Source of the DNA: an unidentified eubacterium SCB49
GTDB lineage: Bacteria; Bacteroidota; Bacteroidia; Flavobacteriales; Flavobacteriaceae
Length of the DNA: 64,000 bases
Direction: 5' to 3'
NCBI GenBank assembly: GCA_000170815.1
Contig: ABCO01000006.1
Span: 62,001 to 126,000, forward strand
The notes beneath the pieces are model-generated. The model had not been told where the DNA came from. It made no database searches and saw only the letters and a list, made by a program, of their open reading frames with translations. Position 1 is the first letter of the stretch; every line of letters starts with the position of its first letter. Below are positions 27,782 through 36,353 of this stretch, piece after piece. The translations under genes and the position numbers were made by a program.

Positions 27782-27789
27782 TACTTTTG
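27782..27789 (+). promoter_or_regulatory. Putative rsmG promoter (-7 element)
   Basis: TACTTTTG fits TAnnTTTG exactly and ends 15 bases before ATG 27805. The nearest suitable TTG (27755-27757) is 24 bases upstream. The position argues against rsmG starting at the open codon at 27736. Confidence 0.45.
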
Positions 27790-27804
27790 CAACATAAAAC
27801 GATT

Positions 27805-28434
27805 ATGGATTTAATAAAGAACTACTTTCCCGACCTTTCTGATACTCAGAAAAACCAGTTTATAAAACTAGAAGAGTTGTATAAAGACTGGAACCTAAAG
27901 ATAAATGTTGTTTCTCGTAAAGATATAGATGAGATCTATTTAAGACACGTTTTACACTCTTTAGGCATAGCAAAAGTGATGTCTTTTTTACCGGGTTCTA
28001 CTGTGATGGATGTTGGTACTGGTGGAGGGTTTCCAGGTGTGCCATTGGCTATTCTGTTTCCAGAAACACAATTTCATTTGGTAGATAGTATTGGTAAAAA
28101 AATAAAGGTGGTAGAAGAGGTTGTTGCTGGACTTGGCTTAACCAATGTAAAAGTAACTAATGATCGCGCAGAGAATATTGATGAGCAATATGATTTTATT
28201 GTAAGTAGAGCTGTGGCACAAATGGAAACTTTTGTGAGGTGGGTAAAAAATAGTGTAAAGAAAAAAAGCGTTCATCCCTTAAAAAACGGAATCCTATACC
28301 TAAAAGGAGGTGATCTTACAGAAGAATTGTCAGCTTTCCCAAAAGCAACTATTTATCCTTTAGCAGATATATTTAAAGAAGACTTTTTTGAAACTAAAAC
28401 GGTTGTGCACTTGCCGCTAAAGTATAAAGGATGA
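27805..28434 (+). CDS. rsmG: 16S rRNA (guanine527-N7)-methyltransferase
   Basis: RsmG (GidB) methylates G527 in the 530 loop of 16S rRNA using SAM; loss gives low-level streptomycin resistance in other bacteria. From ATG 27805 it is 209 residues, the usual length. The SAM motif MDVGTGGGFPGVPLAILFP and the LVDSIGKK strand are present, as is NDRAENIDEQYDFIVSRAVA. ATG 27805 is preferred over an open frame from 27736, because the family begins near DLIKNYFPDLS and a -7 motif sits between the two. The next gene follows after 18 bases. Confidence 0.95.
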   Translation: MDLIKNYFPDLSDTQKNQFIKLEELYKDWNLKINVVSRKDIDEIYLRHVLHSLGIAKVMSFLPGSTVMDVGTGGGFPGVPLAILFPETQFHLVDSIGKKIKVVEEVVAGLGLTNVKVTNDRAENIDEQYDFIVSRAVAQMETFVRWVKNSVKKKSVHPLKNGILYLKGGDLTEELSAFPKATIYPLADIFKEDFFETKTVVHLPLKYKG

Positions 28435-28452
28435 TTTTAGTACCTTGTATGG

Positions 28453-29829
28453 ATGCATAAAGCGCCTTTTTTTACAAATAAAAATACTTTTACAAGTACT
28501 AAAAAACGCTGGGTGTCAAGCATATTAATTGGCCTTACAGTTTCTTTTAGTTTCTATGTTTATTTGTGTTTTATTAGGCTTTTTTTTAGATTACTTGATG
28601 ATTACTCTAGCCTAGAAGCAGTAGTTGTTACTTCAACTGAACGATTTTCTCAAAATTGGCATTTTGCTATTATATCTCTTGTCATCGGAAACTCCTTTTT
28701 TTTGGCTTGGCTTTTTAGAAGACCAAATAAATTAAATTTAGGAATCCGACAAGGCACTGTCTTTTCTCAGCAATTTATGTTGAGTATTTCATTTTTTCAT
28801 TGGTTTGTTAAACTAGCTACTGTTATTGGGCTTTTCTCTGGACTTATGAATTCTTTTGATTTTACCATTGTAAAAACCATATTAATCTTGGTAGCTGTAG
28901 TGTTGTTTTTAGAAGGCTATAAAGAGATTTTGAAAGTATATAGAAAAAAGGCATATAGGGCTATTTTAATAAATTTATGTGTGCTACTAGTAATGTCACC
29001 TGTGTTAGCTACGGTTCATATTTTTGATTATAAATCGTTAGACTCTGTGTCGCATAAGGTTAATCCTATAATAGATGTTCCTGTTGTGAAATATGCAGAT
29101 TTAGCCCAAGATTATAGAAATAGGTACGTAAAAGTAAAACTAGAAAATAACACTTTGGTTTTTTTCTATAATGAAGTCCGTTATAATTTTAACGAATTTA
29201 AAACCGTTTTACTTCAAGAAAGTGATTTTTCATATTTTATACATAATGTTCAAATAGTGTTAGTAGCAGACGCAAACATTCCTTTTGTTGATATTGTTGA
29301 TTTTAATAATTTATTGACACAGGTAGGTTTTGGTCACTTCGTTTATGCAGTAAAGCAGGATAAAGAAAATAGATTGCATCATCAAGGTTTTCAAGGAATA
29401 AAAACCTCGGTTTTACCTCTTGAAAATGAAAACTTGATAGATGATGAAAAGCTATTACCGCCTTCGCCATTTGATAGTCCAGTCTCGTTTTATAAAACAA
29501 AAGAGAAAATAGAAATTAAGATAGGTGATACTATAGAATTAGATTCTAAGTTAATTAGCGAAAAAGAATTACTTGAGTATTTTTTGGCTACGATAGATGC
29601 AAATCATTATTTTGAATATCAATATACTAGCAAAACAACTTTGCAAAATTACCTTACGGTATTAGCAATTCATAAATATGCCTTAAAAAAACTTCGGGAG
29701 GGGAGTAAGGTAGTTAAACCAACTTACGAAAATTATGGACGTATGTTAAATGAGGTTGCTTTCAAAGAAGATCAGTTAAGGCTGGTAAGGCTCTTTCCTA
29801 CGGCAATCACCTATAAATTTGACAATTAG
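28453..29829 (+). CDS. Polytopic membrane protein with an ExbD/TolR-like C-terminal domain
   Basis: A protein of 458 residues that I do not recognise as a named family. The N-terminal half has about five hydrophobic segments (about 20-45, 70-88, 105-130, 138-155, 168-190). Residues about 205-300 resemble the periplasmic fold of ExbD/TolR: a strand-turn-strand (KVKLENNTLVFFYNEVRYN), then IVLVADANIPFVDIVDFNNL and a final strand FGHFVYAVKQ. A further 150 residues are charged. ExbD normally has only one helix, so this would be a new arrangement. It follows rsmG after 18 bases; whether cotranscription matters is unclear. Confidence 0.6.
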   Translation: MHKAPFFTNKNTFTSTKKRWVSSILIGLTVSFSFYVYLCFIRLFFRLLDDYSSLEAVVVTSTERFSQNWHFAIISLVIGNSFFLAWLFRRPNKLNLGIRQGTVFSQQFMLSISFFHWFVKLATVIGLFSGLMNSFDFTIVKTILILVAVVLFLEGYKEILKVYRKKAYRAILINLCVLLVMSPVLATVHIFDYKSLDSVSHKVNPIIDVPVVKYADLAQDYRNRYVKVKLENNTLVFFYNEVRYNFNEFKTVLLQESDFSYFIHNVQIVLVADANIPFVDIVDFNNLLTQVGFGHFVYAVKQDKENRLHHQGFQGIKTSVLPLENENLIDDEKLLPPSPFDSPVSFYKTKEKIEIKIGDTIELDSKLISEKELLEYFLATIDANHYFEYQYTSKTTLQNYLTVLAIHKYALKKLREGSKVVKPTYENYGRMLNEVAFKEDQLRLVRLFPTAITYKFDN

Positions 29830-30011
29830 ATTAAAGAGGTTGTTTACACAAACAAACTAATAACTGCAATGGTGATAAATATATCTTTAGAACATAAAGT
29901 GTAAATCGTAATTTTTACTTCGGAAATACTAAAGGTGTGTATGTCTCGTTATTTAAAAAATTACTTTCGCATATAGATAAAAAAACTACTTAACCATTAA
30001 CTAATTAATTT

Positions 30012-30650
30012 ATGTTACGTATTTTTTTTGCTCTTAGTTTTACCCTTTTATTTATTTCTTGTGATAAAGACGACGAATCTACACCAGAAATAGAAGCAGA
30101 AAACTTTTATGGTCTCACGGTTGGGAACACCTATTCTTACTCATACTACCAAAGAATTGGTGATACAGAAGATTTTGAACAATTGTCTTTCACAACTAAT
30201 GTAGCGATTACAGATGAAGTTGTCATTGACGACAAAACTTATTTTGAATTTACCACCACAGCAACAGGAGAAGATTTTTTTCCTGGTGTAGAACCTGGAG
30301 TAAGTGTTAAAACCGTTAGAGAAGAAGATGGAGTATTAATAACTGAAGAGGATGAAGTGTTGTTTTCTAAAGTTGCAGATAGCGAGCCTTATCTCATTTC
30401 GGAAAATGATTGGGGAAATGTTTATTTAGAAAACCTAAATCAAACCGAACAAAAGACTGTGCCTGCCGGAGATTTTAACTGTAACGTTAATGCTCTATAC
30501 GCTATTTTAGAGGGCGGTGAGCAATCTCCTGGAACAGATGTTTTGCTTTTTTCTGATGGAATTGGAGAAATTTATAGAACTATTTCAGCAGTGTCTAACC
30601 CTACTCATAATTGGGAGGTAAGGCTTACGTCATATTCTCTTGCGGAGTAA
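30012..30650 (+). CDS. Lipoprotein with a surface-export signal, unknown function
   Basis: A 212-residue lipoprotein with lipobox FISC (Cys17). The residues after the cysteine, DKDDE, closely match the lipoprotein export signal described for Flavobacteriia (K followed by D/E), so it is probably exposed on the cell surface. The mature part is acidic and beta-rich with no known motif; PAGDFNCNVNALYAI near residue 150 contains the only other cysteine. No neighbours form an uptake locus with it. A terminator follows, so it is a single-gene unit. Confidence 0.7.
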   Translation: MLRIFFALSFTLLFISCDKDDESTPEIEAENFYGLTVGNTYSYSYYQRIGDTEDFEQLSFTTNVAITDEVVIDDKTYFEFTTTATGEDFFPGVEPGVSVKTVREEDGVLITEEDEVLFSKVADSEPYLISENDWGNVYLENLNQTEQKTVPAGDFNCNVNALYAILEGGEQSPGTDVLLFSDGIGEIYRTISAVSNPTHNWEVRLTSYSLAE

Positions 30651-30672
30651 TTTATTTTATTTAAAGTATAAT

Positions 30673-30711
30673 AAAACCTCAAAGATCTATTATTTAGATG
30701 TTTGAGGTTTT
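30673..30711 (+). terminator. Terminator of the lipoprotein gene
   Basis: AAAACCTCAAA (30673-30683) pairs with TTTGAGGTTTT (30701-30711), and the intervening ATCTA/TAGAT also pair. A short T run follows. Confidence 0.75.
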
Positions 30712-30792
30712 TGCATTCTCATATTTACAATAGCGTTGTTTTTTGGCATTTCTTTTTTACTTACTTATCTTTAAGTCTTAATATTTCCGAAG

Positions 30793-31491
30793 TTGAAAGA
30801 ACCAAAAGCCACATTCTCTATAAAAGATTGGAATGAAGACGACCGTCCTCGCGAAAAATTGATGGCGCAAAGTAAGGCTGCTTTAACAGATGCAGAGCTC
30901 GTTGCTATTTTAATAGGAAGCGGAAATCGAGAAGAGAGTGCTGTAGCATTAAGTCAGCGTATTTTAGCTTCAGCAAACAATAATCTTGATACATTAGGGA
31001 AATTTTCTATTAAAGAGTTAATGAAATTTAAAGGGATCGGAGAAGCAAAAGCAATCTCTATTGTCGCTGCGATGGAGTTAGGGAGAAGAAGAAAAGAAAG
31101 TGGGGCTGTGCAGTTAAAAAAAATAACCTCAAGTCAATCTGTTTTTCAGGTGATGCAACCTGTGTTGGGCGATTTACCTCACGAAGAATTTTGGGTAATC
31201 TACCTTAATAATTCTAATAAAATTTTGCGTAAAATGCAATTGAGCAAAGGAGGGATAACAGGAACATTAGTAGATGTTAGGTTAGCTTTTAAAAATGCCC
31301 TAGAGATTGGTGCTGTTGCCATTATTCTTGCTCATAATCACCCAAGTGGTACCTTAAAACCTAGTGTTGCAGATAAAAACCTCACAGAAAAAATAAAAAC
31401 AGCAGGGCTAAGTCTAGATGTAAAAGTGTTAGACCACGTTATAATTACAGAACAAGCTTATTTTAGCTTTGCAGACGAAGGTTTAATTTAA
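30793..31491 (+). CDS. radC: RadC-family JAB-domain protein
   Basis: RadC/YkfG family protein of 232 residues. A helix-hairpin-helix region (about residues 70-95, MKFKGIGEAKAISIVAAMEL) is followed by a JAB/MPN metallo-domain with the JAMM motif: His181 and His183 in AHNHPSG and Asp194. It was once called a DNA-repair protein, but that role is not supported in general; a zinc-dependent hydrolase linked to DNA is likely. The start is TTG 30793, the only early start in the frame. It heads a run of same-strand genes to 36353. Confidence 0.9.
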   Translation: MKEPKATFSIKDWNEDDRPREKLMAQSKAALTDAELVAILIGSGNREESAVALSQRILASANNNLDTLGKFSIKELMKFKGIGEAKAISIVAAMELGRRRKESGAVQLKKITSSQSVFQVMQPVLGDLPHEEFWVIYLNNSNKILRKMQLSKGGITGTLVDVRLAFKNALEIGAVAIILAHNHPSGTLKPSVADKNLTEKIKTAGLSLDVKVLDHVIITEQAYFSFADEGLI

Positions 31492-31591
31492 AGTAAATCT
31501 TATTTAAATATGAATTTTAAAATAATGGTTCTCATAACATTAGTAGAACTAGTATCTTTGAGTATCATTATTCATAATATTGTCTAAAAAA

Positions 31592-32830
31592 ATGCTACTA
31601 ATTTTCGCTCAAAAAATATCGCCACGCATGTCTTATGTGTTTAAGCATATTTGTGTTAGAATTTTAGGTGTCGAAATATCATTTACAAGTTCCATAGATG
31701 CGTTTATAAGTCATCAAGGCCCTAAAGCTTCATATGGAGCTGTCGCCTTAGGGAATGAGTTGTTTTTTCAGAGTCATGGTATTTTAGAGGAAAATGGAGT
31801 AGAAGATCAAGAGGTTTCAGTAAAACCTTGGGATGATACCATTGGTTTTTTTGCTGTGAGTAATAATAGCGCCTTGCCTTTTGATGTCTTTGCAGCTAGT
31901 TTTTATTTACTTAGTAGATATGAAGAATATTTACCTCATGTAAAAGATAGCCTGGGGCGTTACCCAAGTAAAGAAAGCCTTGCGTATAAAAATCAATTTC
32001 TTAAAAATCCAGTAGTTGATATCTGGGCACAAAAGCTAAAAGATGTTTTTGTAACAGCTTTTCCAGAGATGGAATTTCAGAAAAAAGAAACAGCATACCA
32101 ACTTTTTATACAAGCAGAAGAGCCATTTAAATATAGAACAAAAGGGCTTTTGAGAACAATTTTTAGTTATTCGGCAGATTTTTTTGGAGGTAGGTTTAAA
32201 GAGTTGTTTAATAGAACACGTGTTATTTTACGAATGCAACGTGATCCTTATGATTATTTTAAATATATCATTACAGCATCAAGAAATGCAAATTACAAAG
32301 TGTCATTTTTCTTTAAGTTAGGTGAAGCAGAAGAGTATTTAAATGGCGTAACGACTTATAAAAACAAGTTTAAAGAAACAGTAAAATATGTAGCAGATTA
32401 TACAGACGTAGGTCTCGTATTGTCTATTAACGCTCAAAAAGATATTGCTTTTTTAAAAAAGGAAAAATCACAACTGGAAGAGATCATACTTCAAAATGTA
32501 AAAAGCTCATATAACGCAGCTCATATCGTAGATTTGCCCCATACCTATCGCACATTAGTCGAAATGGAGATCAAACAAGATTTTACAATGTGTTATGCAA
32601 ATAAACCTGGTTTTAGGGCAAGTACTTGCACTCCTTTTCTTTTTTATGATTTAGATTATGAAATAAAAACCCCCTTAATTATAGTTCCAGTAGCGGGTGT
32701 TTCTTCATCGTTTAATCACTTTAAACAAGAAGAATCTCGCGAGATAATTAGATATTTGCAGAATGAGACCCAAAAAGTTCAAGGGCATTTTGTAATAGTC
32801 TCAGTAATGCTTGCTTCGGAAATCTTGTAA
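31592..32830 (+). CDS. Polysaccharide-deacetylase-like protein lacking catalytic motifs
   Basis: From ATG 31592 (TTG 31580 is also open) the protein has 412 residues. Its layout matches a Bacteroidota family annotated as polysaccharide deacetylase: an N-terminal domain with FDVFAASFYLLSRYEEYLPH and PVVDIWAQKLKDVF, then a barrel-like half with LPHTYRTLVEMEIKQDFTM and GFRASTCTPFLFYDLDYE. The expected Asp-Asp metal motif after YQL is replaced (IQAEEPFKYRTKG), and the His-rich SxHxS segment is not found, so it is probably not an active metal-dependent deacetylase. It lies between radC and the frameshifted yjjG. Its role is unknown, possibly carbohydrate binding. Confidence 0.7.
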   Translation: MLLIFAQKISPRMSYVFKHICVRILGVEISFTSSIDAFISHQGPKASYGAVALGNELFFQSHGILEENGVEDQEVSVKPWDDTIGFFAVSNNSALPFDVFAASFYLLSRYEEYLPHVKDSLGRYPSKESLAYKNQFLKNPVVDIWAQKLKDVFVTAFPEMEFQKKETAYQLFIQAEEPFKYRTKGLLRTIFSYSADFFGGRFKELFNRTRVILRMQRDPYDYFKYIITASRNANYKVSFFFKLGEAEEYLNGVTTYKNKFKETVKYVADYTDVGLVLSINAQKDIAFLKKEKSQLEEIILQNVKSSYNAAHIVDLPHTYRTLVEMEIKQDFTMCYANKPGFRASTCTPFLFYDLDYEIKTPLIIVPVAGVSSSFNHFKQEESREIIRYLQNETQKVQGHFVIVSVMLASEIL

Positions 32831-32870
32831 ACGGAAAGTTTTGGCGTTCCATATTAACAGAAACACTTTA

Positions 32871-33559
32871 ATGAATCATACTAAAATAACCGACGTTTTT
32901 TTGATCTAGATCACACTTTGTGGGATTTTGATAAAAACTCTGCACTCGCTTTTAAAAGAGTGTTTGAAAAACATCACATAGAACTTTCGTTAGAACATTT
33001 TTTAATAGCGTACAATCCAATTAATTTTAATTATTGGGCAGCTTTTAGAGAAGAACGTGTTACCAAACAAGAGTTAAGACGAGGAAGACTTGTTGATACA
33101 TTTAAAAAATATAACATTGAATATTCTTTAGAAAAAATAGATTTGTTGGCATCATCTTATATAGATGAGTTACCAGGTAATAATCATTTACTTCCAGGTG
33201 CATTAGATGTTTTAAACTACTTAAACCCTAAGTATAATTTACATATTATTACCAATGGTTTTCATGAGGTTCAGCATGTTAAATTAGATAAAAGCGAGAT
33301 AAAGCATTATTTTAAAACGATTACAAGTTCTGAAGAAGTAGGAGTGAAGAAACCTAATCCTGCCGTTTTTCATGCGGCTTTATCAAAAGCAAATACAGAG
33401 GCGAAACACTCTGTGATGATTGGCGATACTTATGGTGCAGATATTGTGGGAGCCCAAGGTGTTGGTATGGATGCTTTGCTTTACAATTACTGGAATGAGA
33501 AAACTCCTTCAGGAATACGAATAGTTGAACACCTAGAGGACATAAAAAATATTTTATAA
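32871..33559 (+). CDS. yjjG: YjjG-family nucleotidase, frameshifted near the start
   Basis: HAD-type noncanonical pyrimidine nucleotidase. ATG 32871 begins the expected N-terminus (MNHTKITDVF), but the frame meets TAG at 32907-32909. The body of the protein, including the HAD motif I DLDHTLWDFD, is in the -1 frame from 32903. The break lies in T TTT TTG (32897-32903), a canonical -1 slippery heptamer; slipping there yields an intact 229-residue protein with motifs II (ITNGF), III (KKPNPAVF) and IV (MIGDTYGADIVGA). Internal starting at TTG 32918 would lose the nucleophile Asp. It could be programmed frameshifting, transcript slippage, a true mutation or a base-call error. Confidence 0.85.
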
Positions 33560-33599
33560 TATAGAGTCGTTTTTTTGCGTTCTATTAGTAAATCCCCTT

Positions 33600-34139
33600 A
33601 TGAAAATGCAAACCCTACTTAAATTTATGACATTATTTCTTTTGCTTCAGGGCTGTGTAAAAGACACAGACTTTGATCAAGTGGATGAGGTTGTTCTTAC
33701 ACCAGAAATAGAGCTAGATCTTGTTTATTTTAACCTCGATACAACTGATTTTTTTGACAATACTACAGATACACCTAAGTTAACAGTTAGGGATACTACT
33801 GCTTTAGAGTTTTTAGACAGTAATGATATTACAGGAGCCATAAATAAAATAGATTTACTTTTTGAATTTAAAAACTCCATACCAAGAACATTTGATGTTG
33901 ATATAGATTTTTTACGTAACAATAATGATATTACATATAGTAAAGGTATAACTGTAGCAGCTGGTAGTGTAAATGGAGATATAGAAACACGTTATATTGA
34001 TGAGGTGATTGGAGATGATTTAAACAGTATAGAGAATGCCTCAAAGGTGGTTGTGAGTGTTACCATACCTTCTGCAGATGCTAGTTTATCGGGTAACTTG
34101 GCCTTACAGTCTAAAGCAACATATTATATAGAATATTAG
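33600..34139 (+). CDS. Small lipoprotein of unknown function
   Basis: A 179-residue lipoprotein; lipobox LQGC with Cys19, followed by VKDTD, a partial match to the flavobacterial surface-export signal. The mature part is acidic (many D and E) and beta-rich, with no recognised domain. It ends one base before the DUF5723 gene begins, and the following gene overlaps in turn, so the three form a tightly coupled unit. This suggests a shared envelope role, but the function is not known. Confidence 0.7.
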   Translation: MKMQTLLKFMTLFLLLQGCVKDTDFDQVDEVVLTPEIELDLVYFNLDTTDFFDNTTDTPKLTVRDTTALEFLDSNDITGAINKIDLLFEFKNSIPRTFDVDIDFLRNNNDITYSKGITVAAGSVNGDIETRYIDEVIGDDLNSIENASKVVVSVTIPSADASLSGNLALQSKATYYIEY

Positions 34140-34140
34140 T

Positions 34141-35559
34141 ATGATGCGAATAATCCTAACATATAGTATAGCTTTCTTGGTTACTTGTTCTGTATTTTCA
34201 CAAAACAAGCAGCTTTTATATGGCTTAGAAAATATTCCGCAATCTTTAATGCTTAATCCAGGTGGAGCGATAGATGCTCAAAAACATTTTGGGATACCTC
34301 TTTTGTCAGGAATTCATTTAAATGCTGGTTCATCTGGTATAAATGTTTACGATATCTTCGGTGATGATGGAGGAGATATAAATGTAAAAATCAGGGATAA
34401 AATTTCAGAATTAACAGATAAAGATTTTATAACTTTTAATCAGCAATTAGAAATTATTAACCTTGGATGGAGGGGCTATGATGGTACATATTTTTCTGCT
34501 GGTTGGTACCAAGAAACAGACTTTATTGCATATTTCCCTAAGGATTTTGCCATTTTAGCTACAGAAGGAAACAGAGATCATATTGATAAACCTTTTGATT
34601 TTAGTCAACTAAGTGCAAGAGGGGATATCACTTCTGTTTTTCATTTCGGGGTAAATAAGCAATTAAATGATAGATTAACTGTAGGGCTAAGGGGAAAAAT
34701 ATATTCTAGTATTTTAAATGTAAATAGTACGAACAATTCAGGAACATTTACCACAGTGCTTTCAGAGAATGGGCTCAATGTGTATGAACATCGTTTACAA
34801 AATATTGATCTTGCTATTCAGAGTTCTGGTTTGGCATCACTTGAAGATATAAGAGGTAATAATAAAGCTGTCGCTTCAAAATTGATAAATAGATCTATAT
34901 TTAGTGGTAATTATGGATTAGGATTAGATGTAGGTGTTACATATCAATTAACTAATAGATTAACGCTCTCAGCTAGTGCATTAGATATTGGAGCTATTTT
35001 TCATACAACCGATACAGAAACTTATAGTGTAGATGGAGATTACGTCTTGAATGGAATCGAATTAGAATTTCCACCTATTGAAGACGGTGAATATACGATT
35101 CCTTATTATGATGACCTTGAAGATGAATTAGATAGAGAATTCTCAAGAGATACTATATCAGAATCGTATATTCAGTCGAGACCACTCAAGGTAAATGCTC
35201 AGCTTTCTTATGGCTTTGGTAATTTTGTAGATGGAGATGAAGCTTGCGATTGTCTTGATAATGGAACGGTGCGACGTCTTAATGAGGCTGGCGCTCACCT
35301 TTATGTTATAGCTCGACCTAAAGGCCTTCAAACAGCAGGGACATTTTTTTATAGAAGACGTTTTGGGTCTAACTTTTCTTTAAAAGGAACTTATACAATT
35401 GACTCTTATAGTACAGACAATATAGGTTTGGCTACAGTGATAGATGTGGGTAAGTTTAACTTTTACTTAGCTGCCGATAACCTTTTGCGTTATGAAAATC
35501 TTGCAAAGGCAAATAGCGTATCTTTGCAATTAGGATTAAATTTAAAATGGGATCAGTAA
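34141..35559 (+). CDS. DUF5723-family exported (beta-barrel-like) protein
   Basis: A 472-residue exported protein with a signal peptide ending VFSQ; two ATGs at 34141 and 34144 compete. The mature protein opens LLYGLENIPQSLMLNPG, the DUF5723 pattern found across Bacteroidota. The body shows repeated amphipathic strands separated by polar loops and ends in aromatic-rich strands, consistent with an outer-membrane barrel. The biological role is not established. It is cotranscribed with the lipoprotein before it and the exported protein after it. Confidence 0.78.
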   Translation: MMRIILTYSIAFLVTCSVFSQNKQLLYGLENIPQSLMLNPGGAIDAQKHFGIPLLSGIHLNAGSSGINVYDIFGDDGGDINVKIRDKISELTDKDFITFNQQLEIINLGWRGYDGTYFSAGWYQETDFIAYFPKDFAILATEGNRDHIDKPFDFSQLSARGDITSVFHFGVNKQLNDRLTVGLRGKIYSSILNVNSTNNSGTFTTVLSENGLNVYEHRLQNIDLAIQSSGLASLEDIRGNNKAVASKLINRSIFSGNYGLGLDVGVTYQLTNRLTLSASALDIGAIFHTTDTETYSVDGDYVLNGIELEFPPIEDGEYTIPYYDDLEDELDREFSRDTISESYIQSRPLKVNAQLSYGFGNFVDGDEACDCLDNGTVRRLNEAGAHLYVIARPKGLQTAGTFFYRRRFGSNFSLKGTYTIDSYSTDNIGLATVIDVGKFNFYLAADNLLRYENLAKANSVSLQLGLNLKWDQ

Positions 35560-36353
35560 TGAAGAATAGTATATGTATAGCTTTTTTTTTAATAGCAATT
35601 TTTAGTAACGCACAAGAAAAAATTGGTAACTATAGTTATATAGAGGTGCCAGATAGATTTGAATTTATTTCTGGTGATAATACATATAAAATGTCTGATA
35701 TGATGGTGTTTTATTTTGAGAAAAAAGGGATGTCAGCTTATAGAAAAGCTAAAAGCCCAGATGTTTCTAAGTGTAATGTTTTGTTTGCTGATATAGAAAA
35801 GAGTAAAAGTTTTTTGTCTACAAAACTTTCTGTAGAGCTGAGAAATTGTAATGATGAGGTCGTTTTTAAAAGCGATTATGGAATGTCTAAAGAAAAAGCT
35901 TATGAGAAAATGTATCCAGATGCATTGAGACAAGCGTTTGCTACTTTTACTGCTGGGGACGTTGTTAGAGCAGAAGCAAAAATAATTGCACCATCAAGTG
36001 CTACAGAAGTAACTAACGTTGTTCAAGAAAAGAAAGATGATCTAAATGTAGAGGTTGTAACTGATGCTGTTAACACGACAATGAAATCAGTTCCGGAAGC
36101 ATCATTTTCTAATTATCAGTTAAATGATAGTTCTTACTTATTGAAAAAAGTGGAGTCAGGTTTTACTTTTTTTCTTACTCAAGAAGGAGATAACAATTTT
36201 GTAAAAGTTGGAGACATTAGCTTAAAAGAAAATGGAACTTTTACCATGGTTGATATTTATGGCGAAATAAAATCTGGTTACTTTAACTCTAGTCAAGATC
36301 TCGTTGTGAAATTGTCAAGTGGAGCAGAAGTAATTTATAAAAAAGCACTCTAA
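35559..36353 (+). CDS. Exported protein of unknown function
   Basis: A 264-residue exported protein; ATG 35559 overlaps the DUF5723 stop by one base (TAATG), indicating translational coupling. An upstream GATCAGTAATG start at 35547 is less likely. A signal peptide ends SNAQ. The N-terminal half contains beta-alpha structure (VLFADIEKSKSFLSTKLSVEL) compatible with a lipocalin- or OmpA-like fold, but no named family is recognised. It is the last gene of the radC-to-here run and meets rarA tail to tail with a 4-base overlap. Confidence 0.65.
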   Translation: MKNSICIAFFLIAIFSNAQEKIGNYSYIEVPDRFEFISGDNTYKMSDMMVFYFEKKGMSAYRKAKSPDVSKCNVLFADIEKSKSFLSTKLSVELRNCNDEVVFKSDYGMSKEKAYEKMYPDALRQAFATFTAGDVVRAEAKIIAPSSATEVTNVVQEKKDDLNVEVVTDAVNTTMKSVPEASFSNYQLNDSSYLLKKVESGFTFFLTQEGDNNFVKVGDISLKENGTFTMVDIYGEIKSGYFNSSQDLVVKLSSGAEVIYKKAL

